Shown: positions 9,078-17,912 of the stretch, piece after piece
Position numbering within the stretch: the stretch's first letter is position 1
Layout of the letters: every line of letters starts with the position of its first letter
DNA from: Candidatus Halobonum tyrrellensis G22
GTDB taxonomy: Archaea; Halobacteriota; Halobacteria; Halobacteriales; Haloferacaceae
Assembly (NCBI RefSeq): GCF_000495475.1
Contig: NZ_ASGZ01000002.1
Location: forward strand, 186,001 to 250,000
Length of the DNA: 64,000 bases
Direction of reading: 5' to 3'
Translations under genes and position numbers: made by a program
Notes under the pieces: model-generated
Databases searched by the model: none
Told to the model about the DNA's origin: nothing
The model's input: the letters and a program-made list of their open reading frames with translations, nothing else

Positions 9078-9163
9078 GCGGGTACGGCGGCGACTCGCCG
9101 CCGGGACGGTGCGGGGCGTGACCCGCGGCGAAACGCCCGAGCCGGCGCGGTGAGTCGCCCTGC

Positions 9164-9799
9164 TCAGTAGCCGACGCCGAGTCGGGTGTGGACCGCGTCG
9201 GCGTCTTCGAGTTCGTCGACGAACGCGACGGCGAAGTCCTCCATCGACACGTAGCTCTCGCCGTCGTCGTCGGCGACGAGTTCCCCCTCGGCGGTCCGGT
9301 ACTCGCCGGTCCGGTCGCCGGGTTCGATCATCGCGGCGGGGGCGACGTACGTCCACGCGAGGTCGGTCTCCCGGAGGACGCCGAGCGCGTCGATGGCCGC
9401 GCGGGCGACGGGTTCCCACTCGTCGGGGAACTCGTCGGTGTCGACTAGGAGGGTGTCGGGTCCGACGTTCAGTCCGCCCGCGCCGCCCGTCCAGACGAGG
9501 CGGTCGACGCCGGCGGCCGCCATCCCCTCGGTGACCGCGCGGGCCATCTCGACGAGGACGGCGGTGTCCTCGTCCTCGCTCGGCCCGAGCGCGGACGCGA
9601 CCGCGTCGTGACCGGCGGCGAGTCGGGCGACCGCGTCCGGGTCGGTCGCGTCGCCCGCGACGGCGACGAACTCGGGGTGGTCCACCCCGTCGACCGTCCC
9701 GCCCCGCGAGACGCCCGTCACCGAGTGGCCGCGGTCGAGTAACTCCGCCGCTATCCGGTGACCGATCCGTCCGCTGGCTCCGAGTAAGAGTACGTCCAT
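9164..9799 (-). CDS. NAD(P)-binding (NmrA/atypical SDR) oxidoreductase
   Basis: The 211-residue protein begins with MDVLLLGASGRIGHRIAAEL, a GxxGxxG Rossmann nucleotide-binding motif directly at the N-terminus. It continues as an atypical short-chain dehydrogenase of the NmrA/YwnB type (WTGGAGGL near residue 105; TYVAPAAMIEPG near 152). The start ATG at 9799 matches the family; the longer open frame upstream is not coding. It is divergent from a TetR regulator with about 210 bases between starts, so that regulator may control it. Substrate is unknown. Confidence 0.88.
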   Translation of the reverse strand: MDVLLLGASGRIGHRIAAELLDRGHSVTGVSRGGTVDGVDHPEFVAVAGDATDPDAVARLAAGHDAVASALGPSEDEDTAVLVEMARAVTEGMAAAGVDRLVWTGGAGGLNVGPDTLLVDTDEFPDEWEPVARAAIDALGVLRETDLAWTYVAPAAMIEPGDRTGEYRTAEGELVADDDGESYVSMEDFAVAFVDELEDADAVHTRLGVGY

Positions 9800-10007
9800 G
9801 CGGTGAGTCGGTCGACACTCCGGGGTGCGTCCACATACGTCTTTGCCGCTCGGACGCCCCGGCCGTCGACGCGGCCGAACACCCCCGGTCGCGCCCGGCG
9901 TCGACCCCGGGCGGGGGCCGACCGCACCCGGTCGTCGCCGGTCGTTTCCGGCCGCCGTTCGAGGGTATCCGCGAGTATAAGGGGCGCGGTCGCGTACCTC
10001 GGGGAGT

Positions 10008-10667
10008 ATGACCTCCTCGGGCGAGTCGGACGCCTCCACGGACACCCGCGAGGCGATCATGGAGGCCACGTTCCGCGCGCTCGCGAAACACGGCTACTCG
10101 GACCTGCGGATGCGCGACATCGGCGAGGAACTCGACGTGAGCCGGACGCTCATCCACTACCACTACGACGGGAAACACGACCTGATCTCGGCGTTTCTGG
10201 AGTACATCGTCGACCAGTACGAGGGCAGCGTCGCGGTCCCCGAGGGGGCCGACCCGTGGTCGGAACTCGACCGCCGGATCGACCGGTGTCTGTTCGGCCC
10301 GGGGTTCGACGACGAGTTCGGCCACTGGGAGCGGATGAAGGTGTACCACGACCTGTTCTCGCAGGCGCAGTACGACGAGCGCCACCGCGAGGTGTTCGCC
10401 GCACACTACGAGCGGATCCGCGGGAGCATCGCGGCGGTGATCCGGCGCGGGGTCGACGAGGGCGTGTTCCGCGACGTGGACGCCGACGCGACCGCACAGG
10501 TGGTGACCGACCTGATCCACGTCGCCCGCGAGCGGCGCATCTCGCTGGGGCAGGAGGACGCCCCCGAGCAGGTGCGGCGCGCGATAGACGAGTTCGTCCT
10601 CTCGTCGCTCGTCGACGCCGAGTTCGCGCTCTCGTCGATGCGGCGGGCCGACCGCGAAGCCGACTGA
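10008..10667 (+). CDS. TetR/AcrR family transcriptional regulator
   Basis: The 219-residue repressor has an N-terminal TetR helix-turn-helix (residues about 14-60: MRDIGEELDVSRTLIHYHY) and a variable ligand-binding C-terminal domain. The ATG follows a GAGTATAAGG TATA box about 35 bases upstream. It is divergent from the NmrA-type reductase gene, the usual arrangement for local control. The last codons lie inside the first copy of a 26-base tandem repeat, so the C-terminal tail READ may be recent. Confidence 0.9.
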   Translation: MTSSGESDASTDTREAIMEATFRALAKHGYSDLRMRDIGEELDVSRTLIHYHYDGKHDLISAFLEYIVDQYEGSVAVPEGADPWSELDRRIDRCLFGPGFDDEFGHWERMKVYHDLFSQAQYDERHREVFAAHYERIRGSIAAVIRRGVDEGVFRDVDADATAQVVTDLIHVARERRISLGQEDAPEQVRRAIDEFVLSSLVDAEFALSSMRRADREAD

Positions 10668-10701
10668 CCCGATTCGACCGCGAAGCCGACTGACCCGGTT
10701 C
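10650..10701 (+). repeat. Tandem 26-base repeat over the tetR stop codon
   Basis: Two adjacent copies (10650-10675 and 10676-10701) differ at one base; each begins GACCGCGAAGCCGACTGACC. A partial third copy (GACCGCGAA) starts at 10712. The first copy contains the tetR stop, the second repeats the last codons and stop. This is a small local duplication. Confidence 0.85.
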
Positions 10702-10757
10702 GATCCGGTTCGACCGCGAAACAGCACCGTTTTGCCGCACCCCGGTCGATCCACGGT

Positions 10758-11309
10758 GTGTTCGAATCGAGGGTGGAACGGGGGGTCGGCCTGGTGGCGC
10801 TACTCGGCGCGCTGTTCGGTCTCTGTGTGTGGTACGGCACGCTCGGCACGGACCCGGCGTCGTGGGTGTTCCCGCGGACCGCGCAGGTGTTTCCCGGCCC
10901 CGAACGCTACATCGGCCGGCGGGTCGTCCTCGCGGGGGAGGTGGTGAGCGTCGACCCGGTCGTCGTCTCGCTGGCCGGCACCGACCCGCCCGTCCGGGTG
11001 CTCCTCGACGGGGTCGACCGACCGGTGGCCGCCGGGGTCAGGATCCGCGCGTTCGGCGTCCTCGAATCGGAGGGGACGCTCCGGACGCTCGGGGTCGTCA
11101 CCACGCGGCCGGGCGGGTTCGTCTACGCCGCGACGGCGTCGATCGTGGGTGGGCTCGTCGTGATCGGTCGGCTGCTCCGCGACTGGCGGGTCGACCTCGG
11201 GGGGTGGGGACTCGAACCCCGCGCGTCGCCGCCGTCGCTGCGAGCGCTGGCGGGCGCGGGTGAGGACGGCGCCGGAACGGGCGAGGCGGGGGACGACCGC
11301 GATGCCTGA
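10758..11309 (+). CDS. Hypothetical membrane protein with OB-fold-like central domain
   Basis: The 183-residue protein is of unknown function. It has a membrane segment at about residues 10-28 (VGLVALLGALFGLCVWYGTL), a central beta-rich segment (about 50-115, GRRVVLAGEVVSVDPVVVSL) that reads like a nucleic-acid-binding or OB-type barrel, and a second membrane segment at about 122-142. It starts with GTG. Its end overlaps the next gene by eight bases, so the two are co-translated, and similar pairs are common in haloarchaea. The C-terminal tail is acidic and disordered. Confidence 0.72.
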   Translation: MFESRVERGVGLVALLGALFGLCVWYGTLGTDPASWVFPRTAQVFPGPERYIGRRVVLAGEVVSVDPVVVSLAGTDPPVRVLLDGVDRPVAAGVRIRAFGVLESEGTLRTLGVVTTRPGGFVYAATASIVGGLVVIGRLLRDWRVDLGGWGLEPRASPPSLRALAGAGEDGAGTGEAGDDRDA

Positions 11310-11808
11310 CGGGTTGGCGCACGTGCTGTTCGCGTACGCGGCCTGCACCGCGCTCTCGTGGCGCTACGAGTGGCTCACGACCCCCTACCGGACGGCCGCG
11401 ATGGCCGGCGGGCTGATCCCCGACATCTCGAAGATCGGCGTGTTCGTCGACGCCTGGCGGGTGCGGGACGCCATCGGGCTGCCGTTCTCGTTCGACGCGC
11501 TCGAGACCGGCGGGGCGGCGGCGGTCTGGGTCGCGGTCGGCGCGCTGCTCGTCGTCCCGCGCGAGCGGCGCCGGACGGCGGGCGCGCTCGCCGTCGGCGC
11601 GACCACGCACCTCCTCACCGACGCGATGCTCGCGAAGCCGACCGGCCACTCGTACGCGGTCGCGTGGCCGCTGACGCGGTACTACTTCCCGACTCCCGGG
11701 CTGTTCAAGAGCACCGAACCCGGCGCGCTCGTCGTCGCCCTACTGCTCGCCGTGGGCGCGTGGCTGCTCGACCGCCGGCGGACCCGCGCCGCCGCGGCCG
11801 AGCGGTAG
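11302..11808 (+). CDS. Membrane-bound metal-dependent hydrolase, YdjM/DUF457-like
   Basis: The 168-residue membrane protein starts at ATG 11302, eight bases inside the previous gene. Features include an N-terminal GLAHVLFAYAACT with a conserved histidine, GGLIPDISKIG near residue 35, THLLTDAMLAKPTGHS near 99-114, and several hydrophobic helices. This His/Asp pattern in a small membrane protein matches the YdjM-type (DUF457) membrane-bound hydrolase group. The biological substrate is unknown. Confidence 0.7.
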   Translation: MPDGLAHVLFAYAACTALSWRYEWLTTPYRTAAMAGGLIPDISKIGVFVDAWRVRDAIGLPFSFDALETGGAAAVWVAVGALLVVPRERRRTAGALAVGATTHLLTDAMLAKPTGHSYAVAWPLTRYYFPTPGLFKSTEPGALVVALLLAVGAWLLDRRRTRAAAAER

Positions 11809-11842
11809 GACGGTCGATCGCAGTCCGGCCGGCACCCGCCCG

Positions 11843-12040
11843 GATGGCGTTTACGCCGAAGACGACGGCCGGGCATCACCGACGCGGAGGCGAACGGGTG
11901 AGGCCGGCTACTCGACCACGCGCGGCGGTACGAGGTGCGGGCTGGGCGTCGTCGACGCGGTGGCGCGATCGCACGGCTGGTCGGTTCGTGCGACCGAGCG
12001 CGGGTCGAGCGGCGCACGGTTCGGGATGGCCGATTCGTAA
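11843..12040 (+). pseudogene. C-terminal remnant of a sensor histidine kinase
   Basis: Pieces of a HATPase_c domain can be read with frame changes. GVYAEDD comes from 11846, then after loss of one base PGITDAEANG, and after another shift GYSTTRGGT followed by GLGVVDAVARSHGWSVRATE and a TAA stop at 12038-12040. These match the N box (GFYVEDDGPGI), G1 and G2 boxes at the end of haloarchaeal histidine kinases. Everything upstream of the ATP-binding domain is missing, so this is a non-functional gene end left next to the DUF457-like gene. Confidence 0.72.
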
Positions 12041-12628
12041 TCGAAATTTGACATCTCATTGAACGTGTAACTTGCGATCTACTGACGGTGGGTGCAGACC
12101 CAGTCGAACGGCTCCCCGTCAGGCCGAATCGCCTGGCCCGTACGTGGCTTCCCTGGATGCCTCGGCTCTGCCCCGCTCACGCCAGACGAGCGATCCTGCG
12201 TCCATCCAAGGCTCCCCCGTGCTGCTGGTCGGACCGCCCGTCGCCGGTACGCCGGCGGTACTCGACGGTGGGGCGTCGCTCGCGGACGCGGCCGGCGGCG
12301 TGGTGGGACCGTCCGGTGTCGTCGCCGGCGCGTAACTGGTGAGTCGACCTCGAACGGGTCCCGCGCGGGACGGACCAGGCCTCCGGATACCGCTCCCCGC
12401 TGGCGGCCGTCGCCACCGTCGCGTTCGCCGCCGCGGTGGTCCCGCTCCGCCGACCGTGGTCCGTCGGTTGGGGAGCGATCACCCATCGTGACACTGATCG
12501 ATCAGTACACGACGAACCGATAGGTATCGGTCGAATACCCGCCGCCCCGAGTGGCGGGACGGTCGGCGCTCCCGCCCTTCCGTCCGACGACCACGGGGGG
12601 TGACCAGTCGGCCCGCCCCGTCGCGTCC
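12041..12628. other. Decayed or non-coding stretch
   Basis: No intact gene was found. One frame from about 12385 reads a hydrophobic run (SPLAAVATVAFAAAVVPLRR) and a minus-strand frame ends with RTGQAIRPDGEPFDWVC near 12100, but neither has a start or a full domain. Together with the kinase remnant just upstream, this looks like a graveyard of broken genes. Confidence 0.4.
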
Positions 12629-14590
12629 CTATCGGTCGGCGTGGAACCAGACGCGCATCGCCCCGGGTTCGCGGTTGTCCCACGCGAAGTACGGGACCGC
12701 CGTCAGCGTCGTCTCCTCGGTGTCGGTCTCCGCGACCGGCCGGTAGAGTTCCCCCTCCCAGCCGTCGAGCGACGGCACGTCCGCCGGCCCGCCGAGGGTG
12801 ACCACGTCGGTGCCGACGGCGTCGGTCAGGTCGGCGCGGTCCGTCCCGAAGTCGGCGTCCGCGTCGACGGTGTACTGGTGGACCGGCCGGTCGTTGTCGG
12901 CGTCCTCGGCGCAGTACACCAGCGGTCCGCGCGTCAGCGCCACCCGTCCGGCGTCGGACCCGACGTTCGGGTGGGCGACCATCGCCTCGACCGACTGGTC
13001 GAGCGAGAGCGTCACCGCGTCGCCGTCCCACTCGCGGCGGAGTTCGACGTACCCGCTCCCCTCGTCGGCCGCGTCCTCATCGACCGCGTCGCCGTTCACC
13101 CGAACGTCGACGCCGTCGGCCCACTCGGGCACCCGCAGGCGCACCGCCACCTCGTCGGACGCGTCGACGGTCAACTCGACCGCACCCTCCCACGGGAGCG
13201 AACTCTCCTGTGAGAGCGTCACTTCGGCGCCGCCGACGCTGGTGGTCACGGTGCTGCCGACGTACTGGTTGACGTACACGCCGTCGTCGTCGCGGGCGTA
13301 GAGGTAGTCGCCGAGCGACGCCAGGAGACGCGCGGCGTTCGGCGGGCAACACGCGCACGTGAACCAGCCCTTGCGGTGGTGGTCGCCGTCGCTCTCCAAG
13401 GGGTTCTCGTAGAAGAACTTCGTCCCGTCGGCGGAGACGCCGGCGAGGAACCCGTTGTAGAGGGTTCGTTCGACCAGGTCGGGGTACCTGGCCTCGCCCG
13501 TCAACTCGAACATCCGGCGGTTCCAGAAGACGCTCCCCACCGCCGCACACGTCTCCGCGTAGCCGTCGTTCCGGAGGTCGTAGTCCTCGGTGAACCCCTC
13601 GTGGGCGTGTTCCGGCCCGATCCCGCCGGTGATGTACATCCGGCGTTCGGTCATGTTCTCCCAGAGGCGTTCGAGCGGTTCCACGAGCGAGTCGTCGCCG
13701 GTTTCGAGCGCGAGGTCGGCGGCGGCCGCGAACAGGTACATCGCGCGGACCGAGTGGCCCTCGACCGTCGTCTGGTCGCGCAGCGGTTCGTGCGCCTGCG
13801 CGTACCGGCCGTCGTACTCCCCGTCGTCGTCGAGGAAGACGCTCTTGGCCGCCCCGTCGGAGCCGTCGGGGATGAGCGCGCCGTCGTCGTACTCGGAGCC
13901 GCCGATATCCTCGGGGTGGGTCAGCTCCCACGCCAACCGGTCGTCGTCGGTCCCGCGGAGGTCGACGAAGTACGTCGCGCGGTCGAGGTAGCGCTCCTCG
14001 TCGGTCACGCGGTACAGCCGGATCAGCGCGAGTTCGATCTCCTCGTGGCCGGGCACGCCCTCCACCTCGTCGCCGAATACCTCGTCGATGTGGTCGGCGA
14101 ACGCCGTCGCCACGTCGAGTAGCGAGTCGTCGCCGGTCGCGCGGTGGTGGGCGACGGCGGCCTCGATCAGGTGGCCCGCACAGTAGAGTTCGTGCATCAT
14201 GTGCAGGTTACTCCACCGGTTGTCCGGCTCCACCAACGAGAAGTAGGTGTTGAGGTAGCCGTCCTCCCCTTGGGCGCCCGCGACCAACTCGATCACCTCG
14301 TCGACCTTCGACCGGAGTTCCTCGTCGTCGTGTTTCGCGAGGACGTAGCTCGCCCCCTCGATCCACTTGTACGCGTCGCTGTCCTGGAACCACATCCCCT
14401 GGAACCCGCCCTCCTCCCCGTCGCGCGTGCGTCGGAAGTTCTCCAGGGTGCCCGACTCCTCCAACTGGTCGTACTGGTACTCCAGGGTCACCTCGCGGTT
14501 GGTCTCGATCCGGGGCGACCAGAACTCGTCGTCGATCTCCACGTCCGAGAAGTCGACCGACTCGACGGACTCGGCGGTATCGTCCATCAT
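12629..14590 (-). CDS. Glycoside hydrolase family 127 (beta-L-arabinofuranosidase-like)
   Basis: This 653-residue protein is of the GH127/DUF1680 type, a cysteine- and zinc-dependent retaining glycosidase family that removes beta-L-arabinofuranose from glycans. The key residues are all visible: YAETCAAVGS (about residue 333, Glu-x-Cys zinc ligands) and FTCACCPPNAARLL (about residue 412), with the Cys pair that supplies a zinc ligand and the nucleophile. The N-terminal helical barrel starts with DDEFWSPRIETNR. No signal peptide is seen, so it should act in the cytoplasm on imported sugars. It stands alone on the minus strand; the start is one of two adjacent ATGs. Confidence 0.9.
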   Translation of the reverse strand: MMDDTAESVESVDFSDVEIDDEFWSPRIETNREVTLEYQYDQLEESGTLENFRRTRDGEEGGFQGMWFQDSDAYKWIEGASYVLAKHDDEELRSKVDEVIELVAGAQGEDGYLNTYFSLVEPDNRWSNLHMMHELYCAGHLIEAAVAHHRATGDDSLLDVATAFADHIDEVFGDEVEGVPGHEEIELALIRLYRVTDEERYLDRATYFVDLRGTDDDRLAWELTHPEDIGGSEYDDGALIPDGSDGAAKSVFLDDDGEYDGRYAQAHEPLRDQTTVEGHSVRAMYLFAAAADLALETGDDSLVEPLERLWENMTERRMYITGGIGPEHAHEGFTEDYDLRNDGYAETCAAVGSVFWNRRMFELTGEARYPDLVERTLYNGFLAGVSADGTKFFYENPLESDGDHHRKGWFTCACCPPNAARLLASLGDYLYARDDDGVYVNQYVGSTVTTSVGGAEVTLSQESSLPWEGAVELTVDASDEVAVRLRVPEWADGVDVRVNGDAVDEDAADEGSGYVELRREWDGDAVTLSLDQSVEAMVAHPNVGSDAGRVALTRGPLVYCAEDADNDRPVHQYTVDADADFGTDRADLTDAVGTDVVTLGGPADVPSLDGWEGELYRPVAETDTEETTLTAVPYFAWDNREPGAMRVWFHADR

Positions 14591-14620
14591 TGATCCTCAT
14601 GCACGGTTGCGTGACACACA

Positions 14621-14628
14621 GCATATGC
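14621..14628. promoter_or_regulatory. Palindrome upstream of the GH127 gene
   Basis: GCATATGC is a perfect 8-base palindrome, flanked by CACA (14617-14620) and TGTG (14631-14634). It lies about 30 bases upstream of the GH127 start, where a TATA element or operator is expected. Confidence 0.35.
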
Positions 14629-14831
14629 GTTGTGAAGCCGGTGACCGGCGAATCGCAGCCCGACTGTGGTCGGCGCTTCGGGCGCGTTTCCGGTCGCTTC
14701 GAAGAGCGAACGGACCGTCTTGCAGTCGGATAGGCGTCACTGAGCCGCGTACCGACGGGGGTTCGGTCCCCCGGCGCCCGCGCCGTCGCCGACCGAACCG
14801 TCGCTGGCGGACGGCGGATGCGGACCGGCAG

Positions 14832-15926
14832 CTACGCGGACGGGTCCATCGATGCCGGGGTGTCGTCGGCGAGCAAGTGGATCGACTCCGGCGGGATCAC
14901 CACTCGGAGTTCGGAGCCGGCGTCGACCGCCAGTCGGTCGAACGTCGGCGGGCGGACCGCCGCGGTGAGCCCGAGCGACCCGTCGTCGAGTTCCACCTCG
15001 ACCCGGTACTCGCTCCCCTCGTTCAGCCACCGGACGACCGTGCCGACGACCGCGTTACTCTCCCCCGCGTCGGGGGCGTCGGACGGGTCGGCCGCGTCGG
15101 GGGCGTCGAGTTCCACCCGCGAGGGGTGGACGCAGACGGTGACGGCCGTCCCGGGTTCGACCGACGCCGTCGCCCGGAGGGAGAGGTCGGCGACGCGGAC
15201 CCGCACGCCGTCGCCGTCCCGTCGGGTGACGGTGCCCGCGAGGAGGTTCTCGGTGCCGGTGAAGCGCGCGACGAACTCGGTGGCGGGTCGGTCGATCACC
15301 GCCGACGGCTCGCCCACCTGTTCGACGCCGCCGTCGCGGACGACGGCGAGTCGGGCGCCGAGTGCGGTCGCGGTCCGCCGGTCGTGCGTGACGCAGACCA
15401 CCGGCACGTCGAGCGACGCGAACAGGTCGTGGAGGTCATCGCGGAGCCGCGTCCGGATCGGGGCGTCGAGGCTCGACAGCGGTTCGTCGAGCAGCAGGGC
15501 GTCGGGGTCGGCCGCCAGCGTCCGCGCGAGCGCGACCCGCTGGCGCTCGCCCCCCGACAGCGCCGCCGGGCGCCGGTCGAGCGCGTCGTCGAGTTCGAGC
15601 AGTTCCGCGAGGTCGGCCACCCGGTCGTCGTCGTCGGCCGCGTACGCGACGTTCTTGCGGGCGGTCATGTGGGGGAACAGCGCCCCCTCCTGGAAGACCA
15701 GCCCCACCCGCCGCTGTTCGGGCGGCCGCCCGACCAGTTCCCGCCCGCCGAGGGTGACCGACCCCGCGTCGGGGACGGCGATACCCGCGACGAGCGACAG
15801 CAGCGTCGTCTTGCCGCTCCCCGACGGCCCGAGGACCGCGAGCACCTCGTCGTCGACCGTCAGATCGACGGGGCCGAACTCGAACCCCGCGTACGCCTTC
15901 CGCAGCCCGGAGACGTCGAGTCTCAC
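14832..15926 (-). CDS. wtpC: Molybdate/tungstate ABC transporter ATP-binding protein
   Basis: This is the ATPase of a WtpABC/ModABC-type oxyanion importer, 364 residues. Walker A GPSGSGKTT is near residue 34, the Q-loop FQEGALFPH near 75, the ABC signature LSGGERQRVALAR near 122, and Walker B ALLLDEPLSSLD near 144. A TOBE-type domain follows (about 225-350). It starts with GTG, overlapping the permease gene by four bases. The upstream open frame is not coding. Specificity for molybdate versus tungstate cannot be told from the ATPase alone. Confidence 0.9.
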   Translation of the reverse strand: MRLDVSGLRKAYAGFEFGPVDLTVDDEVLAVLGPSGSGKTTLLSLVAGIAVPDAGSVTLGGRELVGRPPEQRRVGLVFQEGALFPHMTARKNVAYAADDDDRVADLAELLELDDALDRRPAALSGGERQRVALARTLAADPDALLLDEPLSSLDAPIRTRLRDDLHDLFASLDVPVVCVTHDRRTATALGARLAVVRDGGVEQVGEPSAVIDRPATEFVARFTGTENLLAGTVTRRDGDGVRVRVADLSLRATASVEPGTAVTVCVHPSRVELDAPDAADPSDAPDAGESNAVVGTVVRWLNEGSEYRVEVELDDGSLGLTAAVRPPTFDRLAVDAGSELRVVIPPESIHLLADDTPASMDPSA

Positions 15927-16738
15927 GTCTCCCGCCCCCAGGGGTTCGAGGCGACGACGTCGAGCACCGCGAGCGCTCCGACGGCGACGACCACCAGCAG
16001 TATCGCCACGGGGTACGCGCTGTCGAGGCCGAGCGCCTGGAACGCCACCCAGATCTGGACCGGCATCGTCCGCGGGTAGTACGCCACCATCATCGTCGCG
16101 CCGAACTCGCCCATCGCGCGCGCGAACGCGAGCGTCACCCCCGCGAGGATGCCCGGCCCCGCGAGCGGTAGCGTGACGCGACGGGCGGTCGCCCACCGGC
16201 TCTTCCCCAGCGAGCGGGAGGCGTGTTCGAGCCGTCGGTCGACGCCCTCGAACGCCGCCTTCGCGGTCACGACGACGAACGGCGAGGCGACGAACGTCTG
16301 TGCGAGCACCACCCCGGCGAACGACCGGGTGAGCGGGACGCCCGCGGCGTCCGCGGCCGCGCCGACGGGCGCGCCGGGACCGAACACGGTCAGGAGGACG
16401 ATACCGCCGACCGTCGGCGGGAGCACCAGCGGGAGGACGACGACGGCGAGCACCAGCCTCGCCCGGAGTCCCTCGGTGCGCGCGAGCCAGTAGGCCAACG
16501 GGAGACCGAACGCCGTCGAGACGACCGTGGTGGCCGACGCCGACAGCAGCGAGGTGGTCGCCGCGTCGACGACCGTCGGGTCGCTCAGCCTGGTGAGCAC
16601 GTCGCCCGGCGGAACCGCGAGAAACAGCGAGACGACCGGCGCGAGGTAGTACAGGAGTAACACTCCCCCGAGCGCGAGCGCGACGCTCCCCCAGTCGAGT
16701 TCGAGCGACGGCGTCGCCGCGTTCGGTCGCGTCGCCAT
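15923..16738 (-). CDS. wtpB: Molybdate/tungstate ABC transporter permease
   Basis: The 271-residue inner-membrane permease has about six hydrophobic helices. The EAA-type cytoplasmic loop reads EHASRSLGKSRWATARRVTL, followed by LPLAGPGILAG and AFARAMGEFGATMMVA, the hallmark of ModB/WtpB permeases. It sits between the substrate-binding protein gene (one-base contact at the ATG) and the ATPase gene (four-base overlap), so the three genes form one operon. Confidence 0.9.
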   Translation of the reverse strand: MATRPNAATPSLELDWGSVALALGGVLLLYYLAPVVSLFLAVPPGDVLTRLSDPTVVDAATTSLLSASATTVVSTAFGLPLAYWLARTEGLRARLVLAVVVLPLVLPPTVGGIVLLTVFGPGAPVGAAADAAGVPLTRSFAGVVLAQTFVASPFVVVTAKAAFEGVDRRLEHASRSLGKSRWATARRVTLPLAGPGILAGVTLAFARAMGEFGATMMVAYYPRTMPVQIWVAFQALGLDSAYPVAILLVVVAVGALAVLDVVASNPWGRET

Positions 16739-17847
16739 CAGCCCGACTGTGCGGCGTCCGACACCGCCGACGGCGGGTCCGCCGACCCGTCGGGACGGCT
16801 TCCGTTCGACCGGGACGTGCTCGACCGGTCCGCGCCGGCTCCGCCGGCCACCCGGACGACCCGGTCGGGGACGTCGCCCTCGTAGGCGGGGAACGCCTCG
16901 CGGGGGAGGAAGCCGTGTTCGGCGAGGTAGTCGCCGGTCGTGAGCGCGTCGAACACCGAGCGCGCGGCGTCACTCGCGTGACGCACCGTCGCCCCGTAGC
17001 TTATCACCCCGCCCCGGACCGTCTGCCCGCTCGGCAGCGTGTACGAGACGGTCGAGTACCAGTCGTCGGCGTACCGCGGGTCGCTCAGGTCGACCCGGTC
17101 GGGCAGGTCGACGTACTCGTAGCCGCGTTCGACCGCCATGTTGCGGTAGGCGACCGCCGCGTCGACCGACCCGGTCTCGAACTGGCTGACCAGCGCCGTC
17201 TCGGGGTAGATCTGGTCCCGGTCGAGTACGGCTTCCCGCAGGTCGGGCGCGTCGTCGTAGTACCGGGAGGCGAGGTCGAGCGCGAACAGCGTGCGGTAGC
17301 CCAACGGGTCCTGGTCGGGGTCGGTGCGGCCGAGCCCGACCGCCCCCTCGACCAGCGGTTCGTACCAGCGGTCGGCCTCGGCCAGCCGCCGACCCCCCTC
17401 GGTATCGGGGTTGTACGCGACGACGACCGAGTTGCTGGTGAACACCGAGTACCACGGCGGCGAGAGCGGTCCCTCGAACAGCGAGGTGTCGGCGACGGCG
17501 ACGATGTCGGGGTCGCGCTGCCCCTCCTGGACCATCCGCGCGACCGTCGCCGAGCCGTGGGTCTCGACGCGAACCGGCGCGTCGACGGCGGGGACGAGTC
17601 CGTTCGTCAGCGCGTTCTGGAGGCTGCCCGCCGCGAGGACGCTGACCGGCGCCGACCCGCCCCGGTCGGTCGTCGCGACCCCCGTCCGGGCGCCGTCGGT
17701 CGCCGTCCCCGACTCGGACACCCGCCCCCCGTCCCCGCTCGCCGCGCCGCCGCTACAGCCGGCGACGCCCGCGACGCCGGCGGCGCCGACGGCCCGCAGG
17801 AACCCCCGGCGCGACGGGCCGGCCGACCCGCGTCGTTGTGTCGCCAT
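16738..17847 (-). CDS. wtpA: Molybdate/tungstate-binding lipoprotein of the ABC importer
   Basis: The 369-residue substrate-binding protein starts RRGFLRAVGAAGVAGVAGCSGG. The twin-arginine pair and the AGC lipobox show Tat export and lipid anchoring outside the cell, as in most haloarchaeal binding proteins. The mature part is ModA/WtpA-like: SVLAAGSLQNALT near residue 68, ADTSLFE near 120, DPLGYRTLFAL near 180. Both ends are Ser/Gly-rich linkers, and a C-terminal extension of about 35 residues is unusual. ATG 17847 was chosen because the TATA element lies 28 bases upstream. Confidence 0.88.
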   Translation of the reverse strand: MATQRRGSAGPSRRGFLRAVGAAGVAGVAGCSGGAASGDGGRVSESGTATDGARTGVATTDRGGSAPVSVLAAGSLQNALTNGLVPAVDAPVRVETHGSATVARMVQEGQRDPDIVAVADTSLFEGPLSPPWYSVFTSNSVVVAYNPDTEGGRRLAEADRWYEPLVEGAVGLGRTDPDQDPLGYRTLFALDLASRYYDDAPDLREAVLDRDQIYPETALVSQFETGSVDAAVAYRNMAVERGYEYVDLPDRVDLSDPRYADDWYSTVSYTLPSGQTVRGGVISYGATVRHASDAARSVFDALTTGDYLAEHGFLPREAFPAYEGDVPDRVVRVAGGAGADRSSTSRSNGSRPDGSADPPSAVSDAAQSG

Positions 17848-17851
17848 GGAT

Positions 17852-17883
17852 ACAACCACCGTTGTTTCCCGCCCGGCATAACC
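17852..17883. promoter_or_regulatory. Shared divergent promoter of wtpABC and the ModE-like gene
   Basis: GGCATAACC (17875-17883) reads as a TATA-like box in both directions. It lies 28 bases from the wtpA ATG and 30 bases from the regulator ATG. Between it and wtpA is the inverted repeat ACAAC-cacc-GTTGT (17852-17865), placed over the expected wtpA transcription start. This is a likely operator for the neighbouring regulator. Confidence 0.55.
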
Positions 17884-17912
17884 GCTTTGGTCGTGCGCCG
17901 AGAGGGGTTCGT

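Noticed and set aside
7563-10754. A minus-strand open frame of over 1000 codons
   Set aside because: It is the shadow of the aldehyde dehydrogenase and TetR genes in very GC-rich DNA; the translation is a run of Arg, Val, Asp and Pro without domains. Only the part read in the correct frame at 9164-9799 is a gene.
11206-11220. GGGGACTCGAACCCC, which looks like the T-arm of a tRNA on the minus strand
   Set aside because: It lies inside a coding sequence (GWGLEPR), and no acceptor, D or anticodon arm can be folded around it.
12072-12486. Open frames of 80-135 codons on both strands between the kinase remnant and the GH127 gene
   Set aside because: Arg/Pro-rich translations, no domains and no haloarchaeal codon bias; treated as decayed or non-coding.
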